Assembly: GCA_021324455.1 (NCBI GenBank)
Contig: JAJPJA010000084.1
Location: forward strand, 1 to 64,000
Source of the DNA: Pseudomonadota bacterium
GTDB lineage: Bacteria > Desulfobacterota > Binatia > Binatales > Binataceae
Direction: 5' to 3'
DNA: 64,000 nucleotides
Shown piece after piece: positions 55,679-63,451 of the stretch (positions are counted from its first letter, which is position 1; each line of letters starts with the position of its first letter). The translations under genes were made by a program, and so were the position numbers. The notes under the pieces were generated by a model. It was given only the letters and a program-made list of their open reading frames with translations. It ran no database searches and was not told the origin of the DNA.

Positions 55679-56968
55679 ATGTCTTCATTGATCGTTAAGC
55701 TGGGCCGCATCCTCAGGGCTTTATGGCTTCAGACCGGAATCGCCATCATCTGCCTGCTGCTGCTCGACGCCGCCCTCAGTCTGGTGCTGCGCGCGGCGGC
55801 TCCCGCCAACCGCGACAGCCGCATACTGGCCGACGGCTATCACAACGCGTCCTGGGTGCCCGAATACTTCGCCGATCTGGCCGGCGCGTGGGTTCGATGG
55901 CTGCCATATGCGTACTGGATCGGCAAGCCATATCGCAGCCGTTATCTCAATATCGGCGCTGACGGCTTGCGCGCGACCATCGCTGAAAGCCGTCCTTCAG
56001 AGCACAGCGGCGCCGCATTTCGCATCTTCATGTTCGGCGGATCGACCATGTGGGGCGAAGGCTCGCGTGACGCCTACACGATTCCGTCATGGCTTCAGCG
56101 CATGCTTGACGCCGGCAATTACCGCGCGCAGGTCATCAATTATGGCCAGGACGGATACGTCAGCAGCCAGGAGATGATCCTGCTGTTCGAGCAGTTGCAG
56201 CGCGGCAATATTCCCGGCCTGGTTGTTTTCTATGACGGCTTTAACGACTCGACCGCGGCGATGCTCGACGGCGCGGCGGGACAGACCTTCGGCGAAGCCA
56301 ATCGGCGCGATGAATTCAACGCCTTCAATCAATGGGCAAGCGATGATTCCGTGCTGTACCGGCGGGCGGCGGCGGCCTTGGCCAGAAATTCAGGGCTCGG
56401 GCGGCTGGCCCGTAAAATCCTGATCAGGCTTGCGCCGAACCGTTTTCGCGAGCGCAAGGGCGAACTGGTCGCGTGGAAGGCGGCCCCGGGGTCCGCGCAA
56501 TCGCCGCGTCTGCAGGAGGAGGTCGTAACGACCTATCTGGCCAACAAGCATCTGATCGAAGCGGCCGGGCGCAGTTTCGGTTTCAAATGCCTGTTCTTCT
56601 GGCAGCCTACGGTGTGGACAAAAACTCGCCTGACTGCTTATGAGGCGGATCAGAAATGGCTGCCGGGCGAAAAAGAGTTCATGGACGGAGTTTATTCACG
56701 CCTCGCCGCCATTGCTCAGCGGGAGGCAATTCACGACCTCAGCGGGGTCTTCGGCGATTCGGAGCAGCCGTACTATATCGACGACGCGCACCTGACCGAA
56801 GCCGGCAATCGCGTCGTCGCGCAGGCGATGCTGCCTTATGTGCTGGGAATTCTGCAGGAGGGCTCGCGCGGGTCTGGACCGCCGCGCGCGGCGCACGCGA
56901 CCGCCAACGTAACAGCGTTCGCGCCGGGCGCGTCGCGCCCGCAAGCGGGCATTGAACTGCCGCGATAG
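55679..56968 (+). CDS. membrane-anchored SGNH/GDSL-like protein, paralogue of 53004-54200
   Basis: A 429-residue protein with clean ATG start. One membrane helix at about residues 16-38 (WLQTGIAIICLLLLDAALSLVLRAA) and the rest probably periplasmic. Motifs: RIFMFGGSTMWGEGSRDAYTIPSWLQRML (block I), VINYGQDGYVSSQEMILLFEQLQRGNIPGLVVFYDGFNDSTAAM (blocks II-III) and YYIDDAHLTEAGNRVVAQAML (D-x-x-H). Both paralogues share a WLPYAYWIGKPYRSRYLNIGADGLR-type segment before block I. It is the last gene of the polysaccharide locus; the C-terminal tail is Ala/Pro-rich and low-complexity. Confidence 0.72.
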   Translation: MSSLIVKLGRILRALWLQTGIAIICLLLLDAALSLVLRAAAPANRDSRILADGYHNASWVPEYFADLAGAWVRWLPYAYWIGKPYRSRYLNIGADGLRATIAESRPSEHSGAAFRIFMFGGSTMWGEGSRDAYTIPSWLQRMLDAGNYRAQVINYGQDGYVSSQEMILLFEQLQRGNIPGLVVFYDGFNDSTAAMLDGAAGQTFGEANRRDEFNAFNQWASDDSVLYRRAAAALARNSGLGRLARKILIRLAPNRFRERKGELVAWKAAPGSAQSPRLQEEVVTTYLANKHLIEAAGRSFGFKCLFFWQPTVWTKTRLTAYEADQKWLPGEKEFMDGVYSRLAAIAQREAIHDLSGVFGDSEQPYYIDDAHLTEAGNRVVAQAMLPYVLGILQEGSRGSGPPRAAHATANVTAFAPGASRPQAGIELPR

Positions 56969-56978
56969 TGTTCCCCGC

Positions 56979-57182
56979 TCAGGTGGGGCGCGAACGGTAA
57001 ATTCCGGTGAAGCCCGGCGGCCGCCAGCCCTTGTCCGCGCATGCCACGCAGACCGCGTAGGACTGGGGTCGGCCGTTGTCGCGGCCGGTCAGGCTGACCA
57101 TCACTTCAGTGGAAAAGCTCTTGCCGCAGGCCGCACAGGTGGCGGCCAGCGCCTTGTTCTCTTTGGCTTTCTCGCTCGGCAT
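56979..57182 (-). CDS. small zinc-ribbon-like protein
   Basis: A 67-residue protein with two Cys pairs, CAACGKSF and CVACADKG, about 30 residues apart, fitting a zinc ribbon. A basic N-terminus (MPSEKAKENKALAAT) and the stretch SLTGRDNGRPQSYAVC lie around them. Function unknown; such proteins often bind RNA or DNA. It is convergent with the last polysaccharide gene (10 bases between stops) and precedes nothing else on its strand. The length and Cys layout make it likely to be real despite the small size. Confidence 0.6.
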   Translation of the reverse strand: MPSEKAKENKALAATCAACGKSFSTEVMVSLTGRDNGRPQSYAVCVACADKGWRPPGFTGIYRSRPT

Positions 57183-57278
57183 CGTCTATGGCAGCTACGG
57201 CACTCCGCGCCGGTTGCGATGATTGTGTAGCGCGCCCGGAAGCGCCGCGCAATGAGGGGCCCGGCCGCGGTGTCGATA

Positions 57279-57785
<507 letters not shown>

Positions 57786-57836
57786 TCATCATGTTCGCTT
57801 TGAGCGCCGGCAACAAGACGGCCGGATGGCTATAGT

Positions 57837-58160
57837 ATGGGACCAGGCGAGATTTTTCCCGGGGAGCTGAAGGCGCGGATGGACCGCGGCGATTGCCCGG
57901 TCATTGTGGACGTACGCGAGCCGGACGAGGTGGCGCTGGCCGCGTTTCCGCGTGCGATACATATTCCAATGAGCGAAATTCCCGCGCGTATGTCCGAGCT
58001 GGATCGGACGCGGGAAATCGTGGTGGTATGCCATCACGGGGTGCGCAGCGCCCACGTTGCCGCCTATCTGCATCAGAATGGCTTTGAACGGGTGTTCAAC
58101 CTGTACGGCGGAATCGACGCCTGGTCGCTGGGCGTCGATTCCTCGGTGCCGCGCTATTAG
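57837..58160 (+). CDS. single-domain rhodanese-like sulfurtransferase
   Basis: A 107-residue rhodanese domain. PVIVDVREPDEVALAAFPRAIHIPMSEIP and EIVVVCHHGVRSAHVAAYLHQNGFERVFNLYGGIDAWS are typical. The active-site Cys sits in CHHGVRS, a loop of usual length, and the basic Arg is kept. Such small rhodaneses transfer sulfane sulfur or act in stress response. It precedes the nitrilase-family gene by 12 bases, probably in one operon. A link with the sulfosugar module is not supported because the two lie 28 kb apart. Confidence 0.87.
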   Translation: MGPGEIFPGELKARMDRGDCPVIVDVREPDEVALAAFPRAIHIPMSEIPARMSELDRTREIVVVCHHGVRSAHVAAYLHQNGFERVFNLYGGIDAWSLGVDSSVPRY

Positions 58161-58172
58161 CGGAGTGCTTCC

Positions 58173-58982
58173 ATGAAGGTAATTGCCGCCGCGGTGCAGA
58201 TGGCTTCGGGTCCCGACAAGGATCGCAACCTGGCGCTTGCCCAACGGCTGATCCGCGAGGCTGCCGCGCGCGGTGCCGCGATCGTCGTCCTGCCGGAGTT
58301 GTTCAACTGGCGCGGACGCCGAACCGAACAGGAAGCGGCGGCTGAACAATTGGACGGCCCCAGCCTCGGCGCGATGGCGCGGCTGGCGCAGGAGCTGCGG
58401 TTGTATATCGTCGCCGGCTCGATCACCGAACGGATTGCGGGCCAGTCCAAGGCCTACAACACCTCGGTCCTGATCGGTCCCCAGGGCGAAATCCTGGGAC
58501 TGTACCGCAAGATCCATCTGTTCGACGTGGAGTTGAGCGGACGCGTCAGTGTGAGCGAGTCGGAGACCAAAATGGCCGGCGGCGAGGTGATATGCGCGGC
58601 CACGCCGATTGCCAATTTCGGCCTCAGCGTATGCTACGACCTGCGCTTTCCGGAACTTTATCGCAAGCTCGCCGAACGCGGCGCCACCGTGTTTTCGATC
58701 CCCAGTGCGTTTACATATCCGACCGGCGAGGCGCATTGGGAGGTGTTGCTGCGGGCACGCGCGATCGAGAACCAGGTGTTCGTGATTGCACCCGGTCAGT
58801 TCGGCCCCAACGCCCACGGCTACAGCGATTACGGGAACTCGATGATCGTGGATCCGTGGGGGCGGGTGCTGGCGCGCGCGGGCGGCGAACGCGAAGAGGT
58901 GATCACCGGGTGTCTGAATTTCGACGAGTTGGAAAAGGTTCGTCGTGAATTGCCCTGCCTGCGGCATCGGCGCTTAAACTAA
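58173..58982 (+). CDS. carbon-nitrogen hydrolase (nitrilase superfamily, Nit2-like)
   Basis: A 269-residue amidase-type enzyme. The catalytic triad is visible as Glu in IVVLPELFNW, Lys in YRKIHLFDVEL and Cys in LSVCYDLRFPELYRKLAERGATV. KIHLFDV-(D/E)-x-P-G-type wording and the late AHGYSDYGNSMIVDPWGRVLA place it near Nit1/Nit2 (omega-amidase or deaminated glutathione amidase). The substrate is uncertain. It sits immediately after the rhodanese gene; no terminator was seen behind it. Confidence 0.9.
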   Translation: MKVIAAAVQMASGPDKDRNLALAQRLIREAAARGAAIVVLPELFNWRGRRTEQEAAAEQLDGPSLGAMARLAQELRLYIVAGSITERIAGQSKAYNTSVLIGPQGEILGLYRKIHLFDVELSGRVSVSESETKMAGGEVICAATPIANFGLSVCYDLRFPELYRKLAERGATVFSIPSAFTYPTGEAHWEVLLRARAIENQVFVIAPGQFGPNAHGYSDYGNSMIVDPWGRVLARAGGEREEVITGCLNFDELEKVRRELPCLRHRRLN

Positions 58983-59043
58983 GCGCAGAACCTTGCGGCG
59001 ATGGCAAACTGTGGGAGCGTCCTTACAGGCACAAACGGTTAGC

Positions 59044-59071
59044 TTGAAGCGGCCTTCAAAGCTGCTAGGAT
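59044..59071 (+). promoter_or_regulatory. possible promoter upstream of the Lon N-terminal-domain gene
   Basis: TTGAAG at 59044-59049 and TAGGAT at 59066-59071 with a 16-base spacer, about 120 bases before the ATG at 59192. Pattern match only. Confidence 0.25.
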
Positions 59072-59191
59072 GCGGTCACCATTATCGGATCGGAGCGCTC
59101 GTTGAGTGCATGCATCTGAGCGAAGTCCGTCAGCATGAGCGAATGCGTCCGTTGCCGGCCGAAGTTTGCGATGGAACGGGTTTAAAGAGCC

Positions 59192-59839
59192 ATGAATCGC
59201 ATAATCCCGCTCTTCCCGCTGCCCAATCTGGTTTTATTCCCGCATACCGATGTGCCTCTGCATATTTTCGAACCGCGTTATCGGCAGATGATTGCGGACG
59301 TCGCCGAGGGCGAGCGCATCATCGGCATGATGCTGCTCAAGGGAGACTGGGAGCGGGATTACTACGCCTACCCGGACATATACGCCATCGGATGTGCGGG
59401 TAAGATCGAACGGCTGGTACGGATGCCGGATGGACGCTACAACTTGATCCTCCAGGGTCTAAGCGAATTCAGGGTGGCGCGCGAAATCCGTGACCGCTCC
59501 TATCGACAGGCCGAGGTCGACTGGTGCGGAGTCAACCCTGACAGCCTGCAGATGACGGATCGGACCATGGATCATTTGCGGGAACTGTTGCTGTCATATA
59601 TAGGTGAACCTGCACGCGACGCGTGGCGGACCGTAGTTCAGGAGCGGGGTCTTCGGGGAGCTCGGCTGATTAATTTTCTCTGTTTTCATCTGGACCTCAG
59701 CCCGCTGGAAAAGCAAACCCTTCTGGAAGCGTTGGAGGAACGCACGGCATGCCTGCTTGATGTGCTGACTTTCAAGCTTGCGGAACGCAAAATGGGTCCG
59801 GCGGGGCCCGGCGGAGGCGATTCGGGTCCCCCACAGTAA
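59192..59839 (+). CDS. Lon protease N-terminal (substrate-binding) domain protein
   Basis: A 215-residue protein made only of the Lon N-terminal domain: IIPLFPLPNLVLFPHTDVPLHIFEPRYRQMIADVAEGERIIGMMLLKGDWERDYY, GCAGKIERLVRMPDGRYNLILQGLSEFRVAREI and a helical C-terminal portion. It has no AAA ATPase or Ser-Lys protease part. Stand-alone LON_substr_bdg proteins are frequent in bacteria; function is not well known and they may act as adaptor or regulatory proteins. It precedes the non-coding RNA gene; no terminator was recognised directly behind it. Confidence 0.88.
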   Translation: MNRIIPLFPLPNLVLFPHTDVPLHIFEPRYRQMIADVAEGERIIGMMLLKGDWERDYYAYPDIYAIGCAGKIERLVRMPDGRYNLILQGLSEFRVAREIRDRSYRQAEVDWCGVNPDSLQMTDRTMDHLRELLLSYIGEPARDAWRTVVQERGLRGARLINFLCFHLDLSPLEKQTLLEALEERTACLLDVLTFKLAERKMGPAGPGGGDSGPPQ

Positions 59840-59881
59840 AGTTCGGTACACTTGGATCTTAACGGGTGTTTAGGTCAGCGG

Positions 59882-59910
59882 TTGACATCGAGGTTATTGC
59901 GGGGTATTAA
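59882..59910 (+). promoter_or_regulatory. strong sigma-70-type promoter of the non-coding RNA gene
   Basis: TTGACA at 59882-59887, a 17-base spacer and TATTAA at 59905-59910. The -35 is consensus and the -10 has one mismatch, the best promoter match seen in the window. Predicted transcription start about 59916-59918. It drives a region with no coding potential, which supports an RNA gene. Confidence 0.65.
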
Positions 59911-59916
59911 TCTAAC

Positions 59917-60146
59917 TAATTAAGATTTGCTCCAGAACAAGTAAAGCTATCGCTTCCGCTCCCACCAAGGCTTAGATGGGAGGCTGACGGCCAGACTGAG
60001 GATGCGTCCCCCCCCTTCGCAACCCTCGGCCCCGGAGGCCTCCCTTCTAAGCCTTGTTTCTTTCCACTCCGTAGCATTCCCCGGAACGCATAAGAGCGCT
60101 CAGCCTGACACTTTCCTGGGTTCGCAAATTAGTGTCGGCTTTTTTT
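59917..60146 (+). ncRNA. candidate structured small RNA, 6S-like architecture
   Basis: The region lies between a strong promoter and an intrinsic terminator. A terminal hairpin has arms 59967-59984 and 60038-60055 (17 of 18 pairs, one T-T mismatch), extended inward by GGCC (59989-59992/60028-60031), GAGG/CCTC and TGCG/CGCA. Outside it is a symmetrical unpaired bubble, 14 bases on each side (59953-59966 and 60056-60069), closed by AGCTATCG (59945-59952) with CGTAGC (60070-60075). A closing stem, large central bubble and long terminal hairpin in a transcript of about 180-230 bases is the 6S RNA plan, a regulator that binds RNA polymerase. No sequence-level 6S match could be tested; tmRNA, SRP RNA and RNase P signatures are absent. 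Confidence 0.55.
60102..60146 (+). terminator. intrinsic terminator of the non-coding RNA gene
   Basis: AGCCTGACACT (60102-60112) pairs with AGTGTCGGCT (60131-60140) over 10 base pairs with one bulged T; the 18-base loop is followed by a run of seven T (60140-60146). A standard rho-independent terminator on the plus strand. Confidence 0.8.
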
Positions 60147-60416
60147 GCTTCGCAGTTTGCGAAGAAAATGTAGAGGCAATTCTGTCGGGGCAGGGTTGCT
60201 GGAGTGTAGCTTGCGGGCGGCTGGTTTTCGACGATAAGCCGCCCGGGAGCACTATCGCAGGTACCCTGGGAGGCTTAGTTCGAGGCGTCGCCCCATTCGC
60301 AACAAGCAAAGCGTGTGTATGGCCGGGATATTAAAATACCCGTAAAATTATGCTACTGATATAGGTATGCTTTTTGCTTCTAAAGGCCGCAACTCGCTGA
60401 AAGCGACGGTCTAACA
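60147..60416 (+). promoter_or_regulatory. structured leader region before the gene at 60417
   Basis: No reading frame of note. A hairpin CTTCGCA/TGCGAAG lies at 60148-60164. A perfect 9-bp stem CGGGCGGCT (60214-60222) with AGCCGCCCG (60237-60245) encloses a 14-base loop and has no T-tract. AGGCTTAG at 60271-60278 repeats the 5' arm of the upstream RNA hairpin (59968-59975 region) and could pair with CTAAGCCT at 60047-60054. The last 80 bases are AT-rich, as expected near a promoter, but I found no clear -35/-10 pair. Confidence 0.35.
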
Positions 60417-60854
60417 ATGACCCAGGAAAACGGAGTATTAGGTTCCCTCTTTGTCCCCGAAATCATGACCCCGGCCCAGTTCTACGACGGCCGGCGCCAG
60501 GAAAACGACGAATTTACACCGATCAAGCGGCTGATGATGGCCATTCTGGAAGACGCCCTGCGCTGCTTTCAGAACAATGCCGGAGCCACCACGGGCAGAC
60601 GCAAGCGCCTGTTCCAAGAGGCCGAGGAATGGCTGTGCGGCAGCGGTGGCGAAGGTCCTTTCTCCTTCAACATGGTATGCGAAGCGCTCGGCATTGAGCC
60701 CGAATTTTTGCGCAACGAGCTGTTGCGATGGCGGGCGGAGCAGCAGGCCGGCATAATCCGGCGTCCGTTGGCCCGCCGTTCGCCGGTCGTTCGTCCGCGC
60801 CGCATCAGCGCTCCGACGGTCCGCCGGCGCAACCGTATCGCTCATCAGGCCTAG
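60417..60854 (+). CDS. conserved-looking small protein of unknown function, basic tail
   Basis: A 145-residue protein. Residues about 18-110 are helical: FTPIKRLMMAILEDALRCFQNNAGATTGRRKRLFQEAEEWLCGSGGEGPFSFNMVCEALGIEPEFLRNELLRWRAEQ. The segment PFSF-x-x-VCEALGI-x-P-x-(F/Y)LR resembles a compact helix-turn-helix. I have an impression of similar uncharacterised proteins in Deltaproteobacteria but cannot name a family. The C-terminal 35 residues are strongly basic (RRPLARRSPVVRPRRISAPTVRRRNR), suited to nucleic-acid contact. It follows the RNA gene and a structured leader and is followed by a strong terminator. Function unknown; a DNA- or RNA-binding role is inference. Confidence 0.7.
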   Translation: MTQENGVLGSLFVPEIMTPAQFYDGRRQENDEFTPIKRLMMAILEDALRCFQNNAGATTGRRKRLFQEAEEWLCGSGGEGPFSFNMVCEALGIEPEFLRNELLRWRAEQQAGIIRRPLARRSPVVRPRRISAPTVRRRNRIAHQA

Positions 60855-60896
60855 CTCCGCCGCCGTCCGCGCAGCGGTGGGCAATTCCTGAATGCG

Positions 60897-60928
60897 AAAA
60901 AAGGGCGGGCTTTACAGCCCGCCCTTTG
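60897..60928. terminator. bidirectional intrinsic terminator
   Basis: AAGGGCGGGCT (60901-60911) pairs perfectly with AGCCCGCCCTT (60916-60926) around a TTAC loop. A-rich sequence precedes it and T's follow, so it can act on both strands. It separates the convergent genes ending at 60854 and 60982. Confidence 0.85.
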
Positions 60929-60981
60929 CTTTGCTTATCGCGCGCCCTTGTGCTGATTTCACGCTTCGCCGATGACCGCTT

Positions 60982-61968
60982 TCAGGCGGTCTGAAATACC
61001 ACCTTGTCGCCGCGTTCGAACTTGCGCGCACGCCCTTCCAGGTAGGCGTGCTCCAGATGCGCCAGAGTTTCGAAAGTGGCCGCCATCCATTGCGCGAATG
61101 GCCGCTCCTCATCTCCCCACACCTGCCGCGCCACATCCCACGCCGTCATCGACTCGTGTTTGAGCAGGTCGAGCATCTCCGCCTCGCGATAGCGATGATG
61201 CTCGATGATCTGGTTGGCGCGATGGCGATGGTCGTGGAAAGTACCGCCGTGCGCCGGCAGCACCAGCTCGACGTCATAGTTCTGGACCTTGAACTGGGAG
61301 TTGATGAAATCGCCGAGCGGATCCGGCGTGCTGTCGGGATAGATGCCCACATGCGGCGTTATGCGGGGCAGGAGATGGTCGCCGACCACCATCACCTTTA
61401 CGTCGCGCAGGAAGATGACTGAATGACCGGGTGAATGCCCCGGCGTCCACACCACCTCAAAGCGCCGATCCCCGACCTCGATTACGTCGCCGTCGTGCAG
61501 ATATTTGTCAGGTTGCTGAATGGGGACGTAGGCGCCGTTGCTGTAGAACGCCGGCCGCATCCCTTCGTAGTTGGCCGGAGGAACGCCGTTGCGTTGAAAA
61601 AACAGCAGTGCTTCGGGCGGCCGCTGCGTCATGCTCGCCATGCTCAACACCCGCGCCACCTTTTCCTGCTCCAGGCGATGCAGGTAGACCTGGGCACCGC
61701 TGCGCCGTTTGATTTCGGCCGAGGCGCCGAAATGGTCCGGATGATGATGGGTACCGATCAGGACGTCGAGGTCCTCGATCCTGATGTTCAGCGTTGCCAG
61801 CGCCTGTTCCAGCGTCTGGAGGCTGTCGGGAAGATTCATTCCCGTATCAATCAACGCCCATGCTCCATGACAATCGAACAGGTAGACATTGATGATGGTG
61901 GGGCGAGCCGGGAGCGGCAGAAAGATCTCGTAGATTCCCGGGTGAACTTCAACGATTTTCGCACTCAT
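60982..61968 (-). CDS. metallo-beta-lactamase-fold hydrolase
   Basis: A 328-residue MBL-fold protein. The metal motif is IGTHHHPDHFGASAEI (T-H-x-H-x-D-H), with GAWALIDTGMNLPDSLQTLEQAL before it, VVWTPGHSPGHSVIFLRDVKVMVVGDHLLPRITP (third His and bridging Asp) and LVLPAHGGTFHDHRHRANQIIEHHRYREAEML (final His). A C-terminal helical extension (about residues 255-328) is as in many MBL hydrolases of the glyoxalase II-like/LACTB2 type. The substrate is unknown. Its stop is close to the bidirectional terminator at 60897-60928. Confidence 0.88.
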   Translation of the reverse strand: MSAKIVEVHPGIYEIFLPLPARPTIINVYLFDCHGAWALIDTGMNLPDSLQTLEQALATLNIRIEDLDVLIGTHHHPDHFGASAEIKRRSGAQVYLHRLEQEKVARVLSMASMTQRPPEALLFFQRNGVPPANYEGMRPAFYSNGAYVPIQQPDKYLHDGDVIEVGDRRFEVVWTPGHSPGHSVIFLRDVKVMVVGDHLLPRITPHVGIYPDSTPDPLGDFINSQFKVQNYDVELVLPAHGGTFHDHRHRANQIIEHHRYREAEMLDLLKHESMTAWDVARQVWGDEERPFAQWMAATFETLAHLEHAYLEGRARKFERGDKVVFQTA

Positions 61969-62186
61969 CTTAGTTGGGCCTCGTCAGGACGCTGGACCGG
62001 CATCAGTCCGCCTGACCCGCATCCGCCACGTCAGCCGCGCTGTCCTCCCCTGGAGAGAAGCTCCGCGCCGCAGTGGGTGATGCCCGCCGCATTCCAGACA
62101 CGGAAGCAACCAGATCCCGTTCTCGATGCGAAACGCGGGGTTACCAAACCATTTTCGTTCCGATTGCCGCGGCCGCCAACTTCGTA

Positions 62187-62399
62187 CTATTCGTGCAGCG
62201 ATTCAGTGACCCTGAAGGTGCATTTTACCGTCACCTTCCACCGCACGACGCGCTTGTTCTCGATTTCCGCCTCGACATTGGTGACCCTGGCGCTATGGAT
62301 TCCAGTGATCGTCACGCTGGCGCGCGTGACCGCCAATTGCACGGCGTCCTCGATGGAGTTGGCCGAGATCCCGGTTAAAGTAATTGTCTTTTCAACCAT
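62187..62399 (-). CDS. dodecin-family protein lacking the usual flavin-stacking Trp
   Basis: A 70-residue protein: MVEKTITLTGISANSIEDAVQLAVTRASVTITGIHSARVTNVEAEIENKRVV then RWKVTVKCTFRV. The beta-alpha-beta-beta order and wording match dodecin, a dodecameric flavin-binding or storage protein. In characterised dodecins a Trp follows the helix (V-x-W-x-E-V); here the aligned position reads I-H-S-A-R-V, with no Trp. A later Trp (RWKV) is in a different strand. Flavin binding may therefore be altered. The start is the ATG at 62399; AGAGG lies immediately before it, an unusually short spacing. Confidence 0.78.
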   Translation of the reverse strand: MVEKTITLTGISANSIEDAVQLAVTRASVTITGIHSARVTNVEAEIENKRVVRWKVTVKCTFRVTESLHE

Positions 62400-62609
62400 C
62401 CTCTTTGCTCGCGGGGCACAATGCGGTAGGCGACCGCTACAGGCTGCGGTATTTGGCAAGCCTCCGGCAATCGATCATTCGCTTACCCCAATCAACCTTA
62501 TGCCGGCCTGCGATGCAACCCCTGAGCCGGCCGCCGGCCCGCCGATGACCCTCCAATCGGTTAATAGAGCCCGACTCAAACCAACTTCGGCCATCTCGAC
62601 CTTCTGACC

Positions 62610-62897
62610 CTACGGCAGCGACGGCGGCGGAACCGGCGGAATCTTCGGCAGTTTACGCCGCCGATGATGCCGCCGCGCCGCGGGCGTTGGTGTCGGCTGC
62701 GCAGCCTGCGTCACCGGACTTTTGTGAGGGGATTCGGCGGCCGGCACGCTTTGAGCGCCCGCACCCTGCATCGACCCCTGCGGATGTCCGGTCCCGGCCA
62801 AGAGATAAAATGCCGCCAACGCCGAACCCGCCGCGCCCGCCCACAGCCCGAGCCGCCTGACGCGATTATCTTTTCCCTCACTGAGAACGGGTGGCAT
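62610..62897 (-). CDS. small membrane-anchored Pro/Ala-rich protein of unknown function
   Basis: About 95 residues from the ATG at 62897. A basic start (EGKDNRVRRLG) precedes one hydrophobic segment, LWAGAAGSALAAFYLLAGTG, and then a Pro/Ala/Gln-rich tail with a basic HHRRRKLPKIPPVPPP end. It overlaps the stop of the upstream secreted protein gene by 20 bases, suggesting co-translation. It has no recognised domain. The longer open frame to 62981 is less likely because it lies within the preceding gene. Confidence 0.4.
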   Translation of the reverse strand: MPPVLSEGKDNRVRRLGLWAGAAGSALAAFYLLAGTGHPQGSMQGAGAQSVPAAESPHKSPVTQAAQPTPTPAARRHHRRRKLPKIPPVPPPSLP

Positions 62898-63336
62898 TCC
62901 ACATCCCCTCTTCCAGCAATTCCCCGCCCTGGTAGCAGGAGTAGGCGCCCCGGATGGCATTGGGGGAAGTGAAGACGCCATTGTAATAACAATTGGAAAC
63001 GTCGGCGGGGACTACCACCGAGATCCGGATCTGATTGCCCGCCACTCTGCCCGCAACGATCTTGCCGGTGCTGTCGGCGCCGCCGTTGCGGCAGATCAAA
63101 TTCCCATAGGCGCAGGTAAATTTACCTTTGAGACGGTCGCCCTTTTGCCGAAAGGAAAACGTGATGTTGTTGACCGCGTTGCATCTGCCGCTGGAGAACG
63201 CACAGGGCGGGGTTACCCGCGTAGTGCCCGTCCACAGCCCGTTGACATTGGGCGTCTGCGCGCCGGACGGTACGGCCGGTCCCACAATGGCGGCGATGAG
63301 CAAAACCAAAACCGCAAAGCGATAAGATCGGATCAC
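62878..63336 (-). CDS. secreted small Cys-containing protein of unknown function
   Basis: A 152-residue exported protein. A typical signal peptide, MIRSYRFAVLVLLIAAIVGPAVPSGAQ, is followed by a beta-rich domain: NVNGLWTGTTRVTPPCAFSSGRCNAVNNITFSFRQKGDRLKGKFTCAYGNLICRNGGADSTGKIVAGRVAGNQIRISVVVPADVSNCYYNGVFTSPNAIRGAYSCYQGG. Six Cys residues in the mature chain suggest disulfides. The G-x-W-x-G start and G-x-(L/I)-x-G-x-F repeats resemble small lipocalin-like sheets found in many bacterial secreted proteins. Function unknown. Confidence 0.65.
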   Translation of the reverse strand: MIRSYRFAVLVLLIAAIVGPAVPSGAQTPNVNGLWTGTTRVTPPCAFSSGRCNAVNNITFSFRQKGDRLKGKFTCAYGNLICRNGGADSTGKIVAGRVAGNQIRISVVVPADVSNCYYNGVFTSPNAIRGAYSCYQGGELLEEGMWNATRSQ

Positions 63337-63451
63337 CGATACTCCTCCAAGTTCGTTTTTGCTGCCTAGAGGATGTATCAGACAGACACGATAGCATGAA
63401 AGCCGCGGGTTGATAAAAACAGCGGTTGCAGTGCAACCTGGCTCCCGCGCC

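Noticed and set aside
57837-58160. Rhodanese as part of the sulfosugar system
   Set aside because: It is about 28 kb away from the module, outside the polysaccharide locus, and coupled to a nitrilase-family gene.
57789-58967. Minus-strand open frame antisense to the rhodanese and nitrilase-family genes
   Set aside because: Both plus-strand genes have full catalytic motifs; the antisense frame has none.
59917-60340. tmRNA, RNase P RNA or SRP RNA in the intergenic region
   Set aside because: The tmRNA end and tag frame, the RNase P GAGGAAAGTCC element and the SRP GGTCAGG...GGAAGCAGCC loop were looked for and not found.
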